From Hymenobacter artigasi (GTDB lineage: Bacteria; Bacteroidota; Bacteroidia; Cytophagales; Hymenobacteraceae), in the NCBI RefSeq assembly GCF_012275535.1, contig NZ_JAAVTK010000002.1, forward strand, positions 1 through 64,000: 64,000 nucleotides of DNA, given 5' to 3'. Positions within the stretch are counted from its first letter, which is position 1; every line of letters begins with the position of its first letter. The notes beneath the pieces were generated by a model. The model saw only the letters and a program-made list of their open reading frames with translations, was not told the DNA's origin and ran no database searches. Below, in pieces: positions 54,967 to 63,870 of the stretch. The translations under genes and the position numbers were made by a program.

Positions 54967-57111
54967 ATGTCGGCTTTATTGCGTCGAAGCTGGTTGCTGC
55001 TGAGCGCGGCCGCGTGGCTGCTGACTTCGCCCACGGCCCAGGCCCAGCGCCGGCCTACCCAACGGATTCCCGCCGCCGCCTCCCCTTCTGCCGACACTAC
55101 CAGCGGCGGGGCTTCGGCCGCGCCCAAAAAGGCCGCCACCAGCCACCCGGCCGCCGCAGCTCCCAAGCCAGCCATAATGCCCGGCGCCTACCGCGTGCGC
55201 GGCCTCAACAGCCGCGTGAGCCGCAAGCTACACCTGCGGCCCGATGGCACTCCCGACTTCATCAACATCAACAAATACTCGTTTTTTGAGGATAAGAAGG
55301 CGCTGAAAGCCATTGCCAAAGCGGAAAAGCGCCGCCAGTACCACCAGACCCGGCTGCTGCTCGAAGACTACGTGGCCCGGTTCGGGCCGGTCAACTTCGA
55401 GAAGAATACCAACATGCTCTGGCGGCTGGGCCAGCTGCTGGAGCGCGACAGCCAGTCGGTGAAAGCCAAGGCCTACTACCGCCTGGCCCTGAAGCACAGC
55501 CGCGCCGATACCAAGCGCGTACAGCTCTACTACGACTCGCTGGAGCAGAAAAACACTGCCCTGTACGTGCCCCTGAAAACGTACTACGACCTGGTGGAGT
55601 ACCGCAAGAACCTCAACACCTTCCACCCGCCCAAGGGCGTGTACACGAGCATGGGCGACGCCATCAACAGCAAGGCGGCCGACTACGGGCCGGCGCTGGC
55701 CGGCAACGACTCGCTGATAATCTTCAGCAGCAAGCGCAAGCGGCGTGGCCTGACCGGCGTGGTAGACGAGGACCTGTACACCTCGCACCGCGAGGGCGTG
55801 AGCTGGAGCGATGCCGAGCCGCTGCCCAAGCCCATCAACTCGCCCAACAACGAGGGCTCGGCCTGCCTGAGCAAGGACGGGAAAACCATTTACTTTGCCC
55901 GCTGCGAGTGCGCCACCTGCCACGGCAACTGCGACCTGTACACCGCCACGCGCGGCAAAGACGGCAAGTGGAGCGCCCCCAAAAGCCTGGGCCCCATGGT
56001 GAACTCGCTGGGTTGGGACTCGCAACCCACCCTCTCGCAGGGCGAGGATACGCTGTATTTCGCCTCGGACCGGCTGGGCGGCTTTGGGCTGTCGGACATT
56101 TACTACACCCACAAGCTGCGCGACGGACGCTGGAGCCCGGCCGAGAACGCGGGGCCGGTGGTGAACACACGCGAGAGCGAGGTGAGCCCGTTTTACCACC
56201 CGCTCTACCACGTGCTGTACTTCAGCTCGCGGGGGCAGCTGCTGAATTTTGGCGACTTCGACATTTACAAAACCTACCGCGTGGGCGGGCGCTGGCAGGA
56301 ACCCAGGAACATTGGCCCGCTGGTGAACGGCAAGGGCTCGGAGTATTATTTCACCATCGACCGGGAAAGTAAAAACCTGTACTACGCCCGCTCGGAGGCG
56401 CAGGAAATCAACAACCTCGACCTCTACTCCTTCCCGCTGCCGATGGAGGCGCAGCCGCTGGCCACCACCAAGGTAGAGGGCACGCTGATGGACTCGGTGA
56501 GCAGCAAGCCGCTGAAGGGCATCGTGAGCATCATCGACACCGACAACGGCATTGAGGTGGCCAGCAAGTTTATCCGGCCCGATGGCACGTTTGACTTTGA
56601 GCTGATTGAAGGCTCGCACTACGCCATGCTGATTCAGAGCAACGACTTTTTCTCGGTCGAAAAGCAGTTTGCCCTGAAGGGCGACACAGTGATGACGCTG
56701 CTCACGAACAGCATCGACTACAAGCTGCCGCTCATTTTCAAGAACCTGGAGTTTGAGCAGGGCAAGGCGGCGGTGCTGCCCAGCATGCACAGCACGCTGG
56801 ACCGCATCGCGCTGTTTCTGGTCGACCATCCCACGTTCCGGCTCAGCATCACGGGCCACACCGACACCAGCGGCGACCCCGACGTGAACGAGAAGCTCTC
56901 GCAGGACCGCGCCGAGGCAATCCGCCGCTACATCGAGCGCAAGGGCAAGATTGCCCCCAACCGCATCGAGAGTTTCGGCTACGGCTCCAGCCACCCGCTC
57001 AAAGACGAGGTGACCGAGGACGATGCCAAGGTGAATCGCCGCGTCGAGTTTAAGCTGGTGAGACCCGAAGCCAACGACAAGCCCGCCGACGGCGGCGGGG
57101 ACTGGAAGTAG
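54967..57111 (+). CDS. PorE-like OmpA-family protein (TPR, beta-propeller, CRD, OmpA)
   Basis: A 714-residue envelope protein. The signal peptide MSALLRRSWLLLSAAAWLL ends near AQA/Q. A TPR-like helical region follows (KKALKAIAKAEKRRQYHQTR), then a PD40-type beta-propeller (IIFSSKRKRRGL, FYFAS-like repeats such as TLYFASDRLGGFG). A carboxypeptidase-regulatory-like domain (VEGTLMDSVSSKPLKGIVS) and a C-terminal OmpA peptidoglycan-binding domain (ITGHTDTSGDPDVNEKLSQD) complete it. This order is that of PorE of the type IX secretion system, which anchors the core complex to peptidoglycan. PorQ is encoded nearby. Identification as PorE itself is probable, not certain, since Bacteroidota have several such paralogues. 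Confidence 0.78.
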   Translation: MSALLRRSWLLLSAAAWLLTSPTAQAQRRPTQRIPAAASPSADTTSGGASAAPKKAATSHPAAAAPKPAIMPGAYRVRGLNSRVSRKLHLRPDGTPDFININKYSFFEDKKALKAIAKAEKRRQYHQTRLLLEDYVARFGPVNFEKNTNMLWRLGQLLERDSQSVKAKAYYRLALKHSRADTKRVQLYYDSLEQKNTALYVPLKTYYDLVEYRKNLNTFHPPKGVYTSMGDAINSKAADYGPALAGNDSLIIFSSKRKRRGLTGVVDEDLYTSHREGVSWSDAEPLPKPINSPNNEGSACLSKDGKTIYFARCECATCHGNCDLYTATRGKDGKWSAPKSLGPMVNSLGWDSQPTLSQGEDTLYFASDRLGGFGLSDIYYTHKLRDGRWSPAENAGPVVNTRESEVSPFYHPLYHVLYFSSRGQLLNFGDFDIYKTYRVGGRWQEPRNIGPLVNGKGSEYYFTIDRESKNLYYARSEAQEINNLDLYSFPLPMEAQPLATTKVEGTLMDSVSSKPLKGIVSIIDTDNGIEVASKFIRPDGTFDFELIEGSHYAMLIQSNDFFSVEKQFALKGDTVMTLLTNSIDYKLPLIFKNLEFEQGKAAVLPSMHSTLDRIALFLVDHPTFRLSITGHTDTSGDPDVNEKLSQDRAEAIRRYIERKGKIAPNRIESFGYGSSHPLKDEVTEDDAKVNRRVEFKLVRPEANDKPADGGGDWK

Positions 57112-57138
57112 GTAGCGTTGACGCGGGGGACGGCTCGC

Positions 57139-57579
57139 CTACTCCACCGCTTCCACCCGCACGGTTTTGCCATTAAAAACGGCCGCTTCCCCCACCCGTA
57201 GGCCCTTCAGCGCCACGGCCACCGGGGCTGCGGGCGACACGGCAAACACGTCGGTACCGGGCAGCTGGCCGGCGCTGATGCTGATGTAGAAGCGGCCCAT
57301 GCTCGTGTGCACAAGTGCGCCGGGCCGCACGGTGTCACAGGGCATTTCGGGGCTGATGCGGGCTAGCTCGGCCTGCAGCTGCTGGGCCTGCTGCATGTGG
57401 GCGGCGTTGCGGTCGCGCTCGGCGTTGGCCATTTCGCGGCCGGTTTCATACTTGTCGCCGGCGCTGCTCTTGGTTTCGGAGGAGGAGGATTCCTGGGCCG
57501 CCTGCATGGCGGTGCGGGCGGCGATGATGCGCTGCTCGATGAAGGCGTGGCAGGCGGCGTGGAGGGCGGGTTTGGTCAT
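57139..57579 (-). CDS. GreA/GreB-like small protein
   Basis: A 146-residue protein with an N-terminal coiled coil (SSAGDKYETGREMANAERDR) and a beta-rich C-terminal half (GALVHTSMGRFYISISAG, then VFNGKTVRVEAVE). The layout recalls transcription cleavage factors, and Bacteroidota homologues are often listed as Gre-like. The acidic tip residues of true GreA are not obvious, so RNA polymerase cleavage activity is doubtful. Its ATG overlaps the stop of the upstream gene as TAATG, showing translational coupling in a five-gene minus-strand cluster. Confidence 0.65.
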   Translation of the reverse strand: MTKPALHAACHAFIEQRIIAARTAMQAAQESSSSETKSSAGDKYETGREMANAERDRNAAHMQQAQQLQAELARISPEMPCDTVRPGALVHTSMGRFYISISAGQLPGTDVFAVSPAAPVAVALKGLRVGEAAVFNGKTVRVEAVE

Positions 57580-58160
57580 TAATTAGAGCGAATCTGAATC
57601 CAGGATATCCGGCCGTTGGACGCGGTTATTTTCGTTGGCTCGTCGGCCACTGTATATTTTCCAAGTTCAGGCTGTTTGAAGAAGATGTACGCTAAACCAG
57701 GTTTTTCCAGGTCGCCCGAAAAGGCCGTCTGGAATTTTGGAAGCATCATATTGGGAACCACCTGCACGGTGGGTAAGGCCGTTTTCAATTGGCCGGAGGT
57801 CGAACCAGCATGGATGCCGTTGGCCGTTTTATAGGCCGGATGAAACGCCAGCAAGCAGGCCACTTTTTTCTTGGTTTGCCAATCGACAAAGTATAGAAAA
57901 AGCTGCTGGTTACCCGATTTTACCACCATGCCACCGGGTTTAGCATTGGTATCATCGAAGCCATATGCCAGCAAGTGTACAGGCGTAAACGTACAGCCTC
58001 TGTAAAGCTCTTTCAGCTTGGCCACAGGCATTCCAATCCGCGCCTTGCCCACGGATTCCCCGGTAATTGTAGGCGTATCGGGAAAGTCAGCCGGTGGGCT
58101 TTGGCAGATGCTACCCGAGGCAATGAGCCAGCAACTGAAGAGGCTGAGAAACTTGAGCAT
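57579..58160 (-). CDS. Secreted protein of unknown function
   Basis: A 193-residue protein with an N-terminal signal (MLKFLSLFSCWLIASG) and a mature domain containing VGKARIGMPVAKLKELYRG, a pattern seen in many small periplasmic proteins. A cysteine at residue 19 (GSIC) is a poor lipobox, so lipidation is uncertain. It lies between the HAD gene (nine bases) and the Gre-like gene (one-base overlap). No function recognised. Confidence 0.75.
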   Translation of the reverse strand: MLKFLSLFSCWLIASGSICQSPPADFPDTPTITGESVGKARIGMPVAKLKELYRGCTFTPVHLLAYGFDDTNAKPGGMVVKSGNQQLFLYFVDWQTKKKVACLLAFHPAYKTANGIHAGSTSGQLKTALPTVQVVPNMMLPKFQTAFSGDLEKPGLAYIFFKQPELGKYTVADEPTKITASNGRISWIQIRSN

Positions 58161-58169
58161 GGGACTAAG

Positions 58170-58613
58170 TTAAAATGAATTCAGCGCGGCTTGCACTTTC
58201 TCGGTCCACTGTCTATCATCCGGCGCTACTACTAACACCCGAAAGCCGTGCCGCTCCCCTTCTATCCGCACGCCTTCCGAGTCGTCAATCAGCAAGTCGA
58301 TGCCGAAGCTGGGTGGGTGCTTTGTGCAACGGGCCTGTACTTCACGGTCGTGCCGCTGCTGGTTCACCACCCCATCCAGCCGGATGCCGTGGAGCCAAAA
58401 GAGCCGCCGGATGCGCCAGGCGCTGCGGTAGGAAGTGGTGTACACCCACACTTCCCAGCCGCGCTGGCGGCAGGAATCGGTCAACTCTTTGATTCCGTGG
58501 CGTAGCTGTTCATTGCTCAATATACGAGCTAAGAAGCGCCGTTTGGGCGTTTCGAGAGGGAAGTCGTGGCCGCAGCGGATGAGGGTATTGTCGAGGTCGA
58601 AGGCGAGGCGCAT
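58170..58613 (-). CDS. HAD-superfamily hydrolase
   Basis: A 147-residue phosphatase-like protein. Motif I is FDLDNTLI, motif II VYTTSYRS and the acidic motif IV LLIDDSEG. There is no large cap domain, so it is the compact C0 type acting on large or accessible substrates. It directly follows a 74-codon gene (stop TAA next to start ATG). Substrate unknown. Confidence 0.85.
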   Translation of the reverse strand: MRLAFDLDNTLIRCGHDFPLETPKRRFLARILSNEQLRHGIKELTDSCRQRGWEVWVYTTSYRSAWRIRRLFWLHGIRLDGVVNQQRHDREVQARCTKHPPSFGIDLLIDDSEGVRIEGERHGFRVLVVAPDDRQWTEKVQAALNSF

Positions 58614-58838
58614 TTAGTCAGCTCGTTCGCTATTTGCGGAGCGCCCGGCATTATTGCCACGGGCTTGCTCACGCCCCACCTCACAGAGCGCATGCAGCTC
58701 ACGCTTGCGTTGCTGCAAATGCCAGACGATTTCCCGCTTTTCAGCGAAAGCCATTGCCTGCCAGCGGACGCGGTTTTCTGCGTCCTCATCGTAGTGGAGC
58801 GGCACAACCCGAAAAGCGGTTTTATCGAGGCGGAGCAT
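58614..58838 (-). CDS. Small hypothetical protein upstream of the HAD gene
   Basis: A 74-residue charged protein (MLRLDKTAFRVVPLHYDEDAE...) with a likely helix, AFAEKREIVWHLQQRKRELH. Its stop abuts the HAD start and its start lies 18 bases after the GH3 stop. TAACTTTA (58849-58842) lies three bases before its ATG, which would make a nearly leaderless message if it is a true -7 element. I do not recognise the family; the tight packing is the main argument that it is real. Confidence 0.6.
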   Translation of the reverse strand: MLRLDKTAFRVVPLHYDEDAENRVRWQAMAFAEKREIVWHLQQRKRELHALCEVGREQARGNNAGRSANSERAD

Positions 58839-58856
58839 GGCTAAAGTTACGGATTT

Positions 58857-60353
58857 CTACCCCGCCGCGATGAGCCCCTCCGCCACCTTCCTATCGTTCC
58901 CCAACCTCGGCACCTTGTTCTGCCCCCCCAGCCTTCCCAAGCTTTTCATGTAGCGATGGAAGGCCCCGGCGGGCAGCGCCGTGAGTTGCAGCGACACCAG
59001 GATATTACCCTTTCGCAAGTCATCATAATACGTGTTGCGGCGGCGTAGTGCGGTATCCAAGGCGGCGGCGAAGGCGGCGGGGTCGTGCGGGGGGCGGGCG
59101 AACTCCACCAGCCACTCGTGGCGCGAGGGCGTGGCGGGGTCGTCGCTCACGAGCGGGGCCACGGTGAATTCGGTGACTTCGACCTCGGGGGTTTGGGCCA
59201 TGACTTCGCGCAGGGCCTGCTCCACCTCCTCCCCTATCACATGCTCGCCGAAGGCCGAGAGGAAGTGCTTGATGCGGCCCGTGACTACCACGCGGTGCGG
59301 CGCGAGGCTCACGAAGCGCACCGTGTCGCCGATGCTGTAGCCCCACAGGCCGGCATTGGAGGTGAGCACCACGGCGTAGTTTCGGTCCACCTCCACGTCG
59401 GCGATGGTGAGGCGGGGCGCGTCGGGCTCGAAAAATCGCTCGGTGGGCACGAATTCGTAGAAGATGCCGCTGTTCAGCAGCAGTAGCAGGCCCGGGTTGC
59501 CGGGCTCGTCTTGGAAGGCCAGGAAGCCCTCGGAGGCTGGGAATAGCTCGATACTGTCCACCGGCCGGCCGATGCTTTCGAAGAGCTTGGCGCGGTAGGG
59601 CTCGAAGTTGACGCCACCATAGACGAACAGGTTGAAATCGGGAAACAGGTCCTTTACGGGCCGGCCGGTGCGGGCCGTGAGGCGGTCGAAATACATCTGC
59701 ACCCAGGGCGGAATGCCGGATATCAGCGTCATTTTCTCGCCCAGCGTTTCGTCCACGATGCGCTCCAGCTTGGTTTCCCAGTCTTCGATGATGTTGGTTT
59801 CGTAGCTGGGCAGTTGATTGCGGCGCAGGTAGGCGGGCACGTGGTGGTTGGCAATGCCCGAGAGCCGGCCCGTGCGGATGCCGTGGTGCATTTCCAGCGC
59901 CGGCGAGCCGGAGAGGAATATCAGCTTACCGTCGAGAAACCGGCTGCGACCGGTGCGGTAGATGTAGTAAAGCAGGGCATCCCTGGCCCCTTCAATGTGG
60001 TTCGGAATGCTGTCCTTCGTAATCGGAATGTATTTGGTGCCGCTGGTGGTGCCGCTGGTTTTGGCCAGGTACAGCGGCCGGCCGGGCCAGAGCACATCGG
60101 CCTCGCCGGCCTGGGTGCGGTCAAACCAGGGTTTTAGGGCCTCGTAGTCGCGCACGGGCACCTGGCGGGCCAGGTCGGCGGGCGTGCGGATGCCGCCCAG
60201 GTCGTGGGCGCGGCCGAAGGCGGTGCCGGCCGCCGTGGCCGTCAGCTTCGCCAGCAGCTCGCGCTGGGTGGTTTCGGGGCGGTGCTGCCAGCGTTGGTAG
60301 CGCCGGGCAATGTAGCGGGCCAGGGGCTGGCTCAGCGTGGCTTTTAGTCCCAT
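58857..60353 (-). CDS. GH3-family acyl-acid amido synthetase-like protein
   Basis: A 498-residue member of the GH3 branch of adenylate-forming enzymes. The ATP-binding block YLAKTSGTTSGTKYIPIT is clear, with further blocks ISGIPPWVQMYFDRL, LFPASEGFLAFQD and LTSNAGLWGYSIGDTVRF. Plant GH3 enzymes conjugate amino acids to jasmonate or auxin. The role of the bacterial form is not established. It heads a compact run of five minus-strand genes. A TACCTTCG element at 60393-60386 may be its promoter. Confidence 0.88.
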   Translation of the reverse strand: MGLKATLSQPLARYIARRYQRWQHRPETTQRELLAKLTATAAGTAFGRAHDLGGIRTPADLARQVPVRDYEALKPWFDRTQAGEADVLWPGRPLYLAKTSGTTSGTKYIPITKDSIPNHIEGARDALLYYIYRTGRSRFLDGKLIFLSGSPALEMHHGIRTGRLSGIANHHVPAYLRRNQLPSYETNIIEDWETKLERIVDETLGEKMTLISGIPPWVQMYFDRLTARTGRPVKDLFPDFNLFVYGGVNFEPYRAKLFESIGRPVDSIELFPASEGFLAFQDEPGNPGLLLLLNSGIFYEFVPTERFFEPDAPRLTIADVEVDRNYAVVLTSNAGLWGYSIGDTVRFVSLAPHRVVVTGRIKHFLSAFGEHVIGEEVEQALREVMAQTPEVEVTEFTVAPLVSDDPATPSRHEWLVEFARPPHDPAAFAAALDTALRRRNTYYDDLRKGNILVSLQLTALPAGAFHRYMKSLGRLGGQNKVPRLGNDRKVAEGLIAAG

Positions 60354-60531
60354 GGATGCGATGTAAAAGGCCGTTGGAAGGGCTGCGAAGGTACGTTGGG
60401 CCGGATGCGCGGTTTTCCGGAAGACAACCTCGCTACCTTGCGGCCGTTAGCAATTGACGGCCGCGCTGTTTTTTCGGACGGCAAGCTAAAGCTTACCTCA
60501 CTCATTTACTCACTTACTCATTTACCACATC

Positions 60532-60966
60532 ATGGCAGACCATGCAGGCAAAGCCGTCTGGAACGGCGACATCAAAGGCAGCGGTACCCTCACCACCGAC
60601 AGCGGCGCGCTGAATGCACCCTACTCCGTGGGTAGCCGCTTCGAAGGCAAGCAGGGCACCAACCCCGAAGAACTCATCGGCGCGGCCCACGCCGGCTGCT
60701 ACACCATGTACCTCACCAGCGTGCTCACCAAGCACGGCCACACGGTGCAAAACATCACCACCACCAGCACCGTGACGATGAACCCCAACAACGGCCATCC
60801 CGTCATCGAGCACATCCACGTGAGCACCGAAGGCCACGTCACGGGCGGCAACATCACGGCCGACGACTTCCAAAAGCACGCCGAAGACGCCAAGGAAAAC
60901 TGCCCGGTATCGAAAGTACTGAGCGCCGTGCCCAAAATGACGCTGGAAGCGAAATTCGCGGGCTAG
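60532..60966 (+). CDS. osmC: OsmC-family peroxiredoxin
   Basis: A 144-residue thiol peroxidase that reduces organic hydroperoxides. The two active cysteines are C56 (AAHAGCYTMYL) and C124 (KENCPVSKVLS), at the usual spacing. The leader carries short direct repeats of CTCATTTACTCACTTAC just before the ATG, and TACCTTG at 60434-60440 is a weak promoter element. It is followed by a long inverted repeat. Confidence 0.93.
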   Translation: MADHAGKAVWNGDIKGSGTLTTDSGALNAPYSVGSRFEGKQGTNPEELIGAAHAGCYTMYLTSVLTKHGHTVQNITTTSTVTMNPNNGHPVIEHIHVSTEGHVTGGNITADDFQKHAEDAKENCPVSKVLSAVPKMTLEAKFAG

Positions 60967-60989
60967 ACCCGTAGCTGAACCTAAGACGT

Positions 60990-61104
60990 AAGAACGTCAT
61001 GCTGAGCACAGCCGAAGCATCTCGCTCGGGGCAGTAATCCAATCGCAAGAAAAGATTTACCACCCCACGCGAGATGCTTCGGCTCCGCTCAGCATGACGT
61101 TCTT
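60990..61104. repeat. Inverted repeat AGAACGTCATGC family, copy 2
   Basis: Arms of 36 bases at 60990-61025 and 61069-61104 begin AAGAACGTCATGCTGAGC and contain CCGAAGCATCTCGC. The loop carries AGTAATCCAATCG and GATTTAC, as in copy 1 at 50892-50999. Confidence 0.9.
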
Positions 61105-61176
61105 ATTTTTGCAGGTTGCACGTTCTTTTCAGCCCTGATAAACAACAACCCGCTCCTGCCCCTTAAATTTGCCCTT

Positions 61177-61671
61177 ATGCCCACTGGTACCACCCGCATC
61201 CGCCTTCGCCCCGCCAACACTTCCCGCGTTCCGTTCTGGGGCCAGCTCGCCATTGGCCTGTTCTGGCTGGCCTACGTACTGTTTGGCATATTGAGCGACA
61301 CCGGCGCGCAGGATTACCACTTTCTGCACTGGGTGTTCCTGGTTTTCACGTTCGTGTACCTCGGCTACGTACTGGTGAACAACGCCCCCATCTTCGGCAC
61401 CCAGAGCTACCTCGAGTTCACGCCCGGCTACATTGTGCACAAAAACGGCCTGTTCCGCCCCAAGCAGGTTTTCGCCGCCGAAAACATTGCCGCCCTGGAG
61501 CTGAAGCCCATGGTATTGCGCGTGCGCCAGAAAGACGGCGAAATATACGCCCTCAACCTGCGCGAAGTGAAAGGCAAAATGCGTAAGATGAGCTTCCGCG
61601 AGCAAGTGCGAGCATTTGCCGCCAAGTATAACCTGCCCTTGCAGGAAGTGAGCCCGACGGCGGCGGCGTAA
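61177..61671 (+). CDS. Membrane protein with two helices and a PH-like domain
   Basis: A 164-residue protein. Two hydrophobic helices lie at residues 25-40 (LAIGLFWLAYVLFGIL) and 50-67 (LHWVFLVFTFVYLGYVLV). A soluble domain with alternating hydrophobic strands follows (YLEFTPGYIVHKNGLF, LELKPMVLRVRQKDGE), like a bacterial PH domain. No function is recognised. Its stop lies three bases from the convergent Uma2-type gene. Confidence 0.75.
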   Translation: MPTGTTRIRLRPANTSRVPFWGQLAIGLFWLAYVLFGILSDTGAQDYHFLHWVFLVFTFVYLGYVLVNNAPIFGTQSYLEFTPGYIVHKNGLFRPKQVFAAENIAALELKPMVLRVRQKDGEIYALNLREVKGKMRKMSFREQVRAFAAKYNLPLQEVSPTAAA

Positions 61672-61673
61672 AG

Positions 61674-62150
61674 CTATTCGAAAAGTGGAGCAAGCGGCAG
61701 CTCAACGCCAATAGCCGGGTCAATGAGCGTTTCGCCGTCGTGGAAAAACGTGTACTTGCCAGGAGCATTGTACACGAAAATACCGCTCACTTCCGGCAGC
61801 ACAATCCAGCAGGACTTTACCCCAGCCTGAAAATAGGCGTTGGCCTTACCAATCAGTTCACTGAGCGCCTGCGAAGGTGATAGAATCTCAATAGTTGTGA
61901 GCGGCAATTGTTGCGCTACGATACTATCATTGGCCATATCGGCAGCCATTGCAGGGAAAATACCGATGTCCGGCACCATTATTCGGCCTGCCACTTCTAT
62001 GTTGATTTCCGACATAAAGCGAAACTGCTTCCGGTAGCGGGATTTCAACTCAAATATCGAATTGGCTTGGACAATGCTATGGTTCAGGCTGGGCATGGGT
62101 TTTCCGCGTTCGAGCTCGTAGTCGGAAATTTCCGGGGCAAGGGTTTCCAT
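61674..62150 (-). CDS. Uma2-family (DUF820) putative endonuclease
   Basis: A 158-residue protein of the PD-(D/E)XK-like Uma2 family. The pattern VPDIGIFPA, TIEILSPSQALSEL, KANAYFQAGVKSCWIV gives the expected D, E and K residues. Such genes are abundant in cyanobacteria and some Bacteroidota, and their role is unknown. The frame is intact. It lies just upstream of the dnaA 3' end with a 50-base gap. Confidence 0.87.
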   Translation of the reverse strand: METLAPEISDYELERGKPMPSLNHSIVQANSIFELKSRYRKQFRFMSEINIEVAGRIMVPDIGIFPAMAADMANDSIVAQQLPLTTIEILSPSQALSELIGKANAYFQAGVKSCWIVLPEVSGIFVYNAPGKYTFFHDGETLIDPAIGVELPLAPLFE

Positions 62151-62200
62151 AGGGCGAAGGTTTTCCCAAATATAACGTGCCCTTGCCGGAAACGGTGCCC

Positions 62201-63763
62201 CTACTTCTTGGCGAATTTTTTGCGCAGCTCATCCACCTGGTCGCGGAATTTTTTGTCTGAATCGACCAAATCCGACACGGTTTGCACCGAGTGCATCACG
62301 GTGGTGTGGTCGCGCCCGCCGAAGTGGAAACCGATGGTTTTCAGCGTATGGGCGGTATGGTGCTTGGCAAAATACATGGCCACCTGCCGGGCCGTCACCA
62401 CTTCCTTTTTGCGGGTTTTGTCCTTCAGCAAGTCCACCGAGATGCCGAAATATGCGGCCACGGTTTTCTGAATGAAGTCGAGGTTGACCTCGGCCTCCAC
62501 TTCCTCAATGATGTGGCGCAGGGCCTGCTTCACCATTTCCAGGTCGATGTCGCGGCGGCTCAGGCTGCTTTGGGCTACCAGCGAGGCGATGACGCCTTCC
62601 AGCTCGCGCACGTTGGTGTGCACCGAATTGGCCAGGTAATCAACCACATGGTCCGGCGGAATATCAATTCCGTCCTGCTCCATTTTGTTGCGGATAATGG
62701 CTACCCGCGTCTCAAAGTCCGGGCTTTGCACATCGGCCGTCAGGCCCCACTTGAAACGGTTCAGCAGGCGGTCTTCCAGGCCCAGCAGGTCCTTGGGGGG
62801 CCGGTCGGAGGTCATCACAATCTGCTTGCCTGACTGGTGCAAGTGGTTGAAGATGTGGAAGAACATCTCCTGGGTCTTGCCCTTGTTAGCCAGAAACTGC
62901 ACATCGTCCAGAATCAGGGCATCGACCTGCAGATAGAAGTTCGCGAAGTCCTGCACCTGCGCGCGCTGCACGCTGTCGATGAACTGATTTGTGAACTTCT
63001 CGGCTGATACGTAGAGCACGAACCGCTCGGGCGCGGTGGCCTTAATGTGGTTGCCGATGGCCTGCACGAGGTGGGTTTTGCCCAAGCCCACGCCGCCGTA
63101 CACCATCAGCGGGTTGAAGCTGGTGGTGCCGGGCTTGTTGGCCACGGCGAGGCCGGCCGAGCGAGCCAGGCGGTTGCAGTCGCCCTCAATGTAATTGTCG
63201 AAGGTATAGGAGCCGTTGAGCTGCGACGGTACTAGGTTGCCATCCACGGGCTTGGCCTGGTCGAAGGGGTTGCGGGGCGGGGACATGGTGTCGGCCCCGC
63301 CGCCGTTGGCGAAGTTATTGCCGCGCGGCGTGGTGCGCACCGCGCCCGAGTTCACGTAGCGGGCCGAGGCGGCGCGGGCGCTGCCGGCCAGTGGGTTGCC
63401 CATGGCGGGCGTGCCTGGCATGGGCTGGGGCGCGTCGCGCGGGTCGGGGGCGGCCTGCTTGCGGGTGGGCGGCAGGTGCAGGGCGCGGGGCGGCGTCTGG
63501 TCGTTGCCCTGGTCTACCACCACGCTGTATTCGAGGCGGCCTTCGGAGCCCAGCTGCTGGTAGAGGGCGCGGCGCAGCTCGTCCACGTAATGCTCTTCCA
63601 GCCAGTCGTAGAAATAGGCGCTCGGCACCTGAATGGTGAGCACATTGCCTTTCAGCTCGACCGGCACAATGGGCTGGAACCAGGTCCTAAAGCTCTGCTC
63701 CCCGATTTCCGCCGAGATGCTGCGCAAGCAGCCAGCCCAAACCGTGCGAAAATCCTTGAGCAT
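62201..63763 (-). CDS. dnaA: Chromosomal replication initiator protein DnaA
   Basis: A 520-residue AAA+ protein that binds DnaA boxes and opens oriC. Domain I starts at VWAGCLRSISAEIGEQSFRT. Domain II is a long, low-complexity linker (about residues 95-190). Walker A is GGVGLGKTHL and Walker B LILDDVQF. Domain IV carries the DNA-binding signature GGRDHTTVMHSV. The linker is longer than in Escherichia coli. The region upstream, at the window edge, holds a DnaA-box match, so the origin may lie there or nearby. Confidence 0.97.
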   Translation of the reverse strand: MLKDFRTVWAGCLRSISAEIGEQSFRTWFQPIVPVELKGNVLTIQVPSAYFYDWLEEHYVDELRRALYQQLGSEGRLEYSVVVDQGNDQTPPRALHLPPTRKQAAPDPRDAPQPMPGTPAMGNPLAGSARAASARYVNSGAVRTTPRGNNFANGGGADTMSPPRNPFDQAKPVDGNLVPSQLNGSYTFDNYIEGDCNRLARSAGLAVANKPGTTSFNPLMVYGGVGLGKTHLVQAIGNHIKATAPERFVLYVSAEKFTNQFIDSVQRAQVQDFANFYLQVDALILDDVQFLANKGKTQEMFFHIFNHLHQSGKQIVMTSDRPPKDLLGLEDRLLNRFKWGLTADVQSPDFETRVAIIRNKMEQDGIDIPPDHVVDYLANSVHTNVRELEGVIASLVAQSSLSRRDIDLEMVKQALRHIIEEVEAEVNLDFIQKTVAAYFGISVDLLKDKTRKKEVVTARQVAMYFAKHHTAHTLKTIGFHFGGRDHTTVMHSVQTVSDLVDSDKKFRDQVDELRKKFAKK

Positions 63764-63861
63764 TTGAACGATTGAAAGGAAACCGGCGAAAAACCGGGAG
63801 CAAAAAGAGAGCCGAAATCAGCCACCCGAGCCGGGCGTTATTTTTTAGAGGGGGACAAAAT

Positions 63862-63870
63862 TGTGGAAAA
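63862..63870 (-). promoter_or_regulatory. DnaA-box-like site upstream of dnaA
   Basis: TGTGGAAAA on the plus strand reads TTTTCCACA, one mismatch from TTATCCACA and within the relaxed consensus TTWTNCACA. It is the only good match in the 237 bases upstream of dnaA, and AT-rich patches lie near 63838 and 63970. It could be an autoregulatory site or the edge of oriC, which the window cuts off. Confidence 0.45.

Noticed and set aside
60501..60526. Short direct repeats CTCATTTACTCACTTACTC before osmC as a binding-site array
   Set aside because: Too short and low in complexity to support an operator; probably an unstructured leader.
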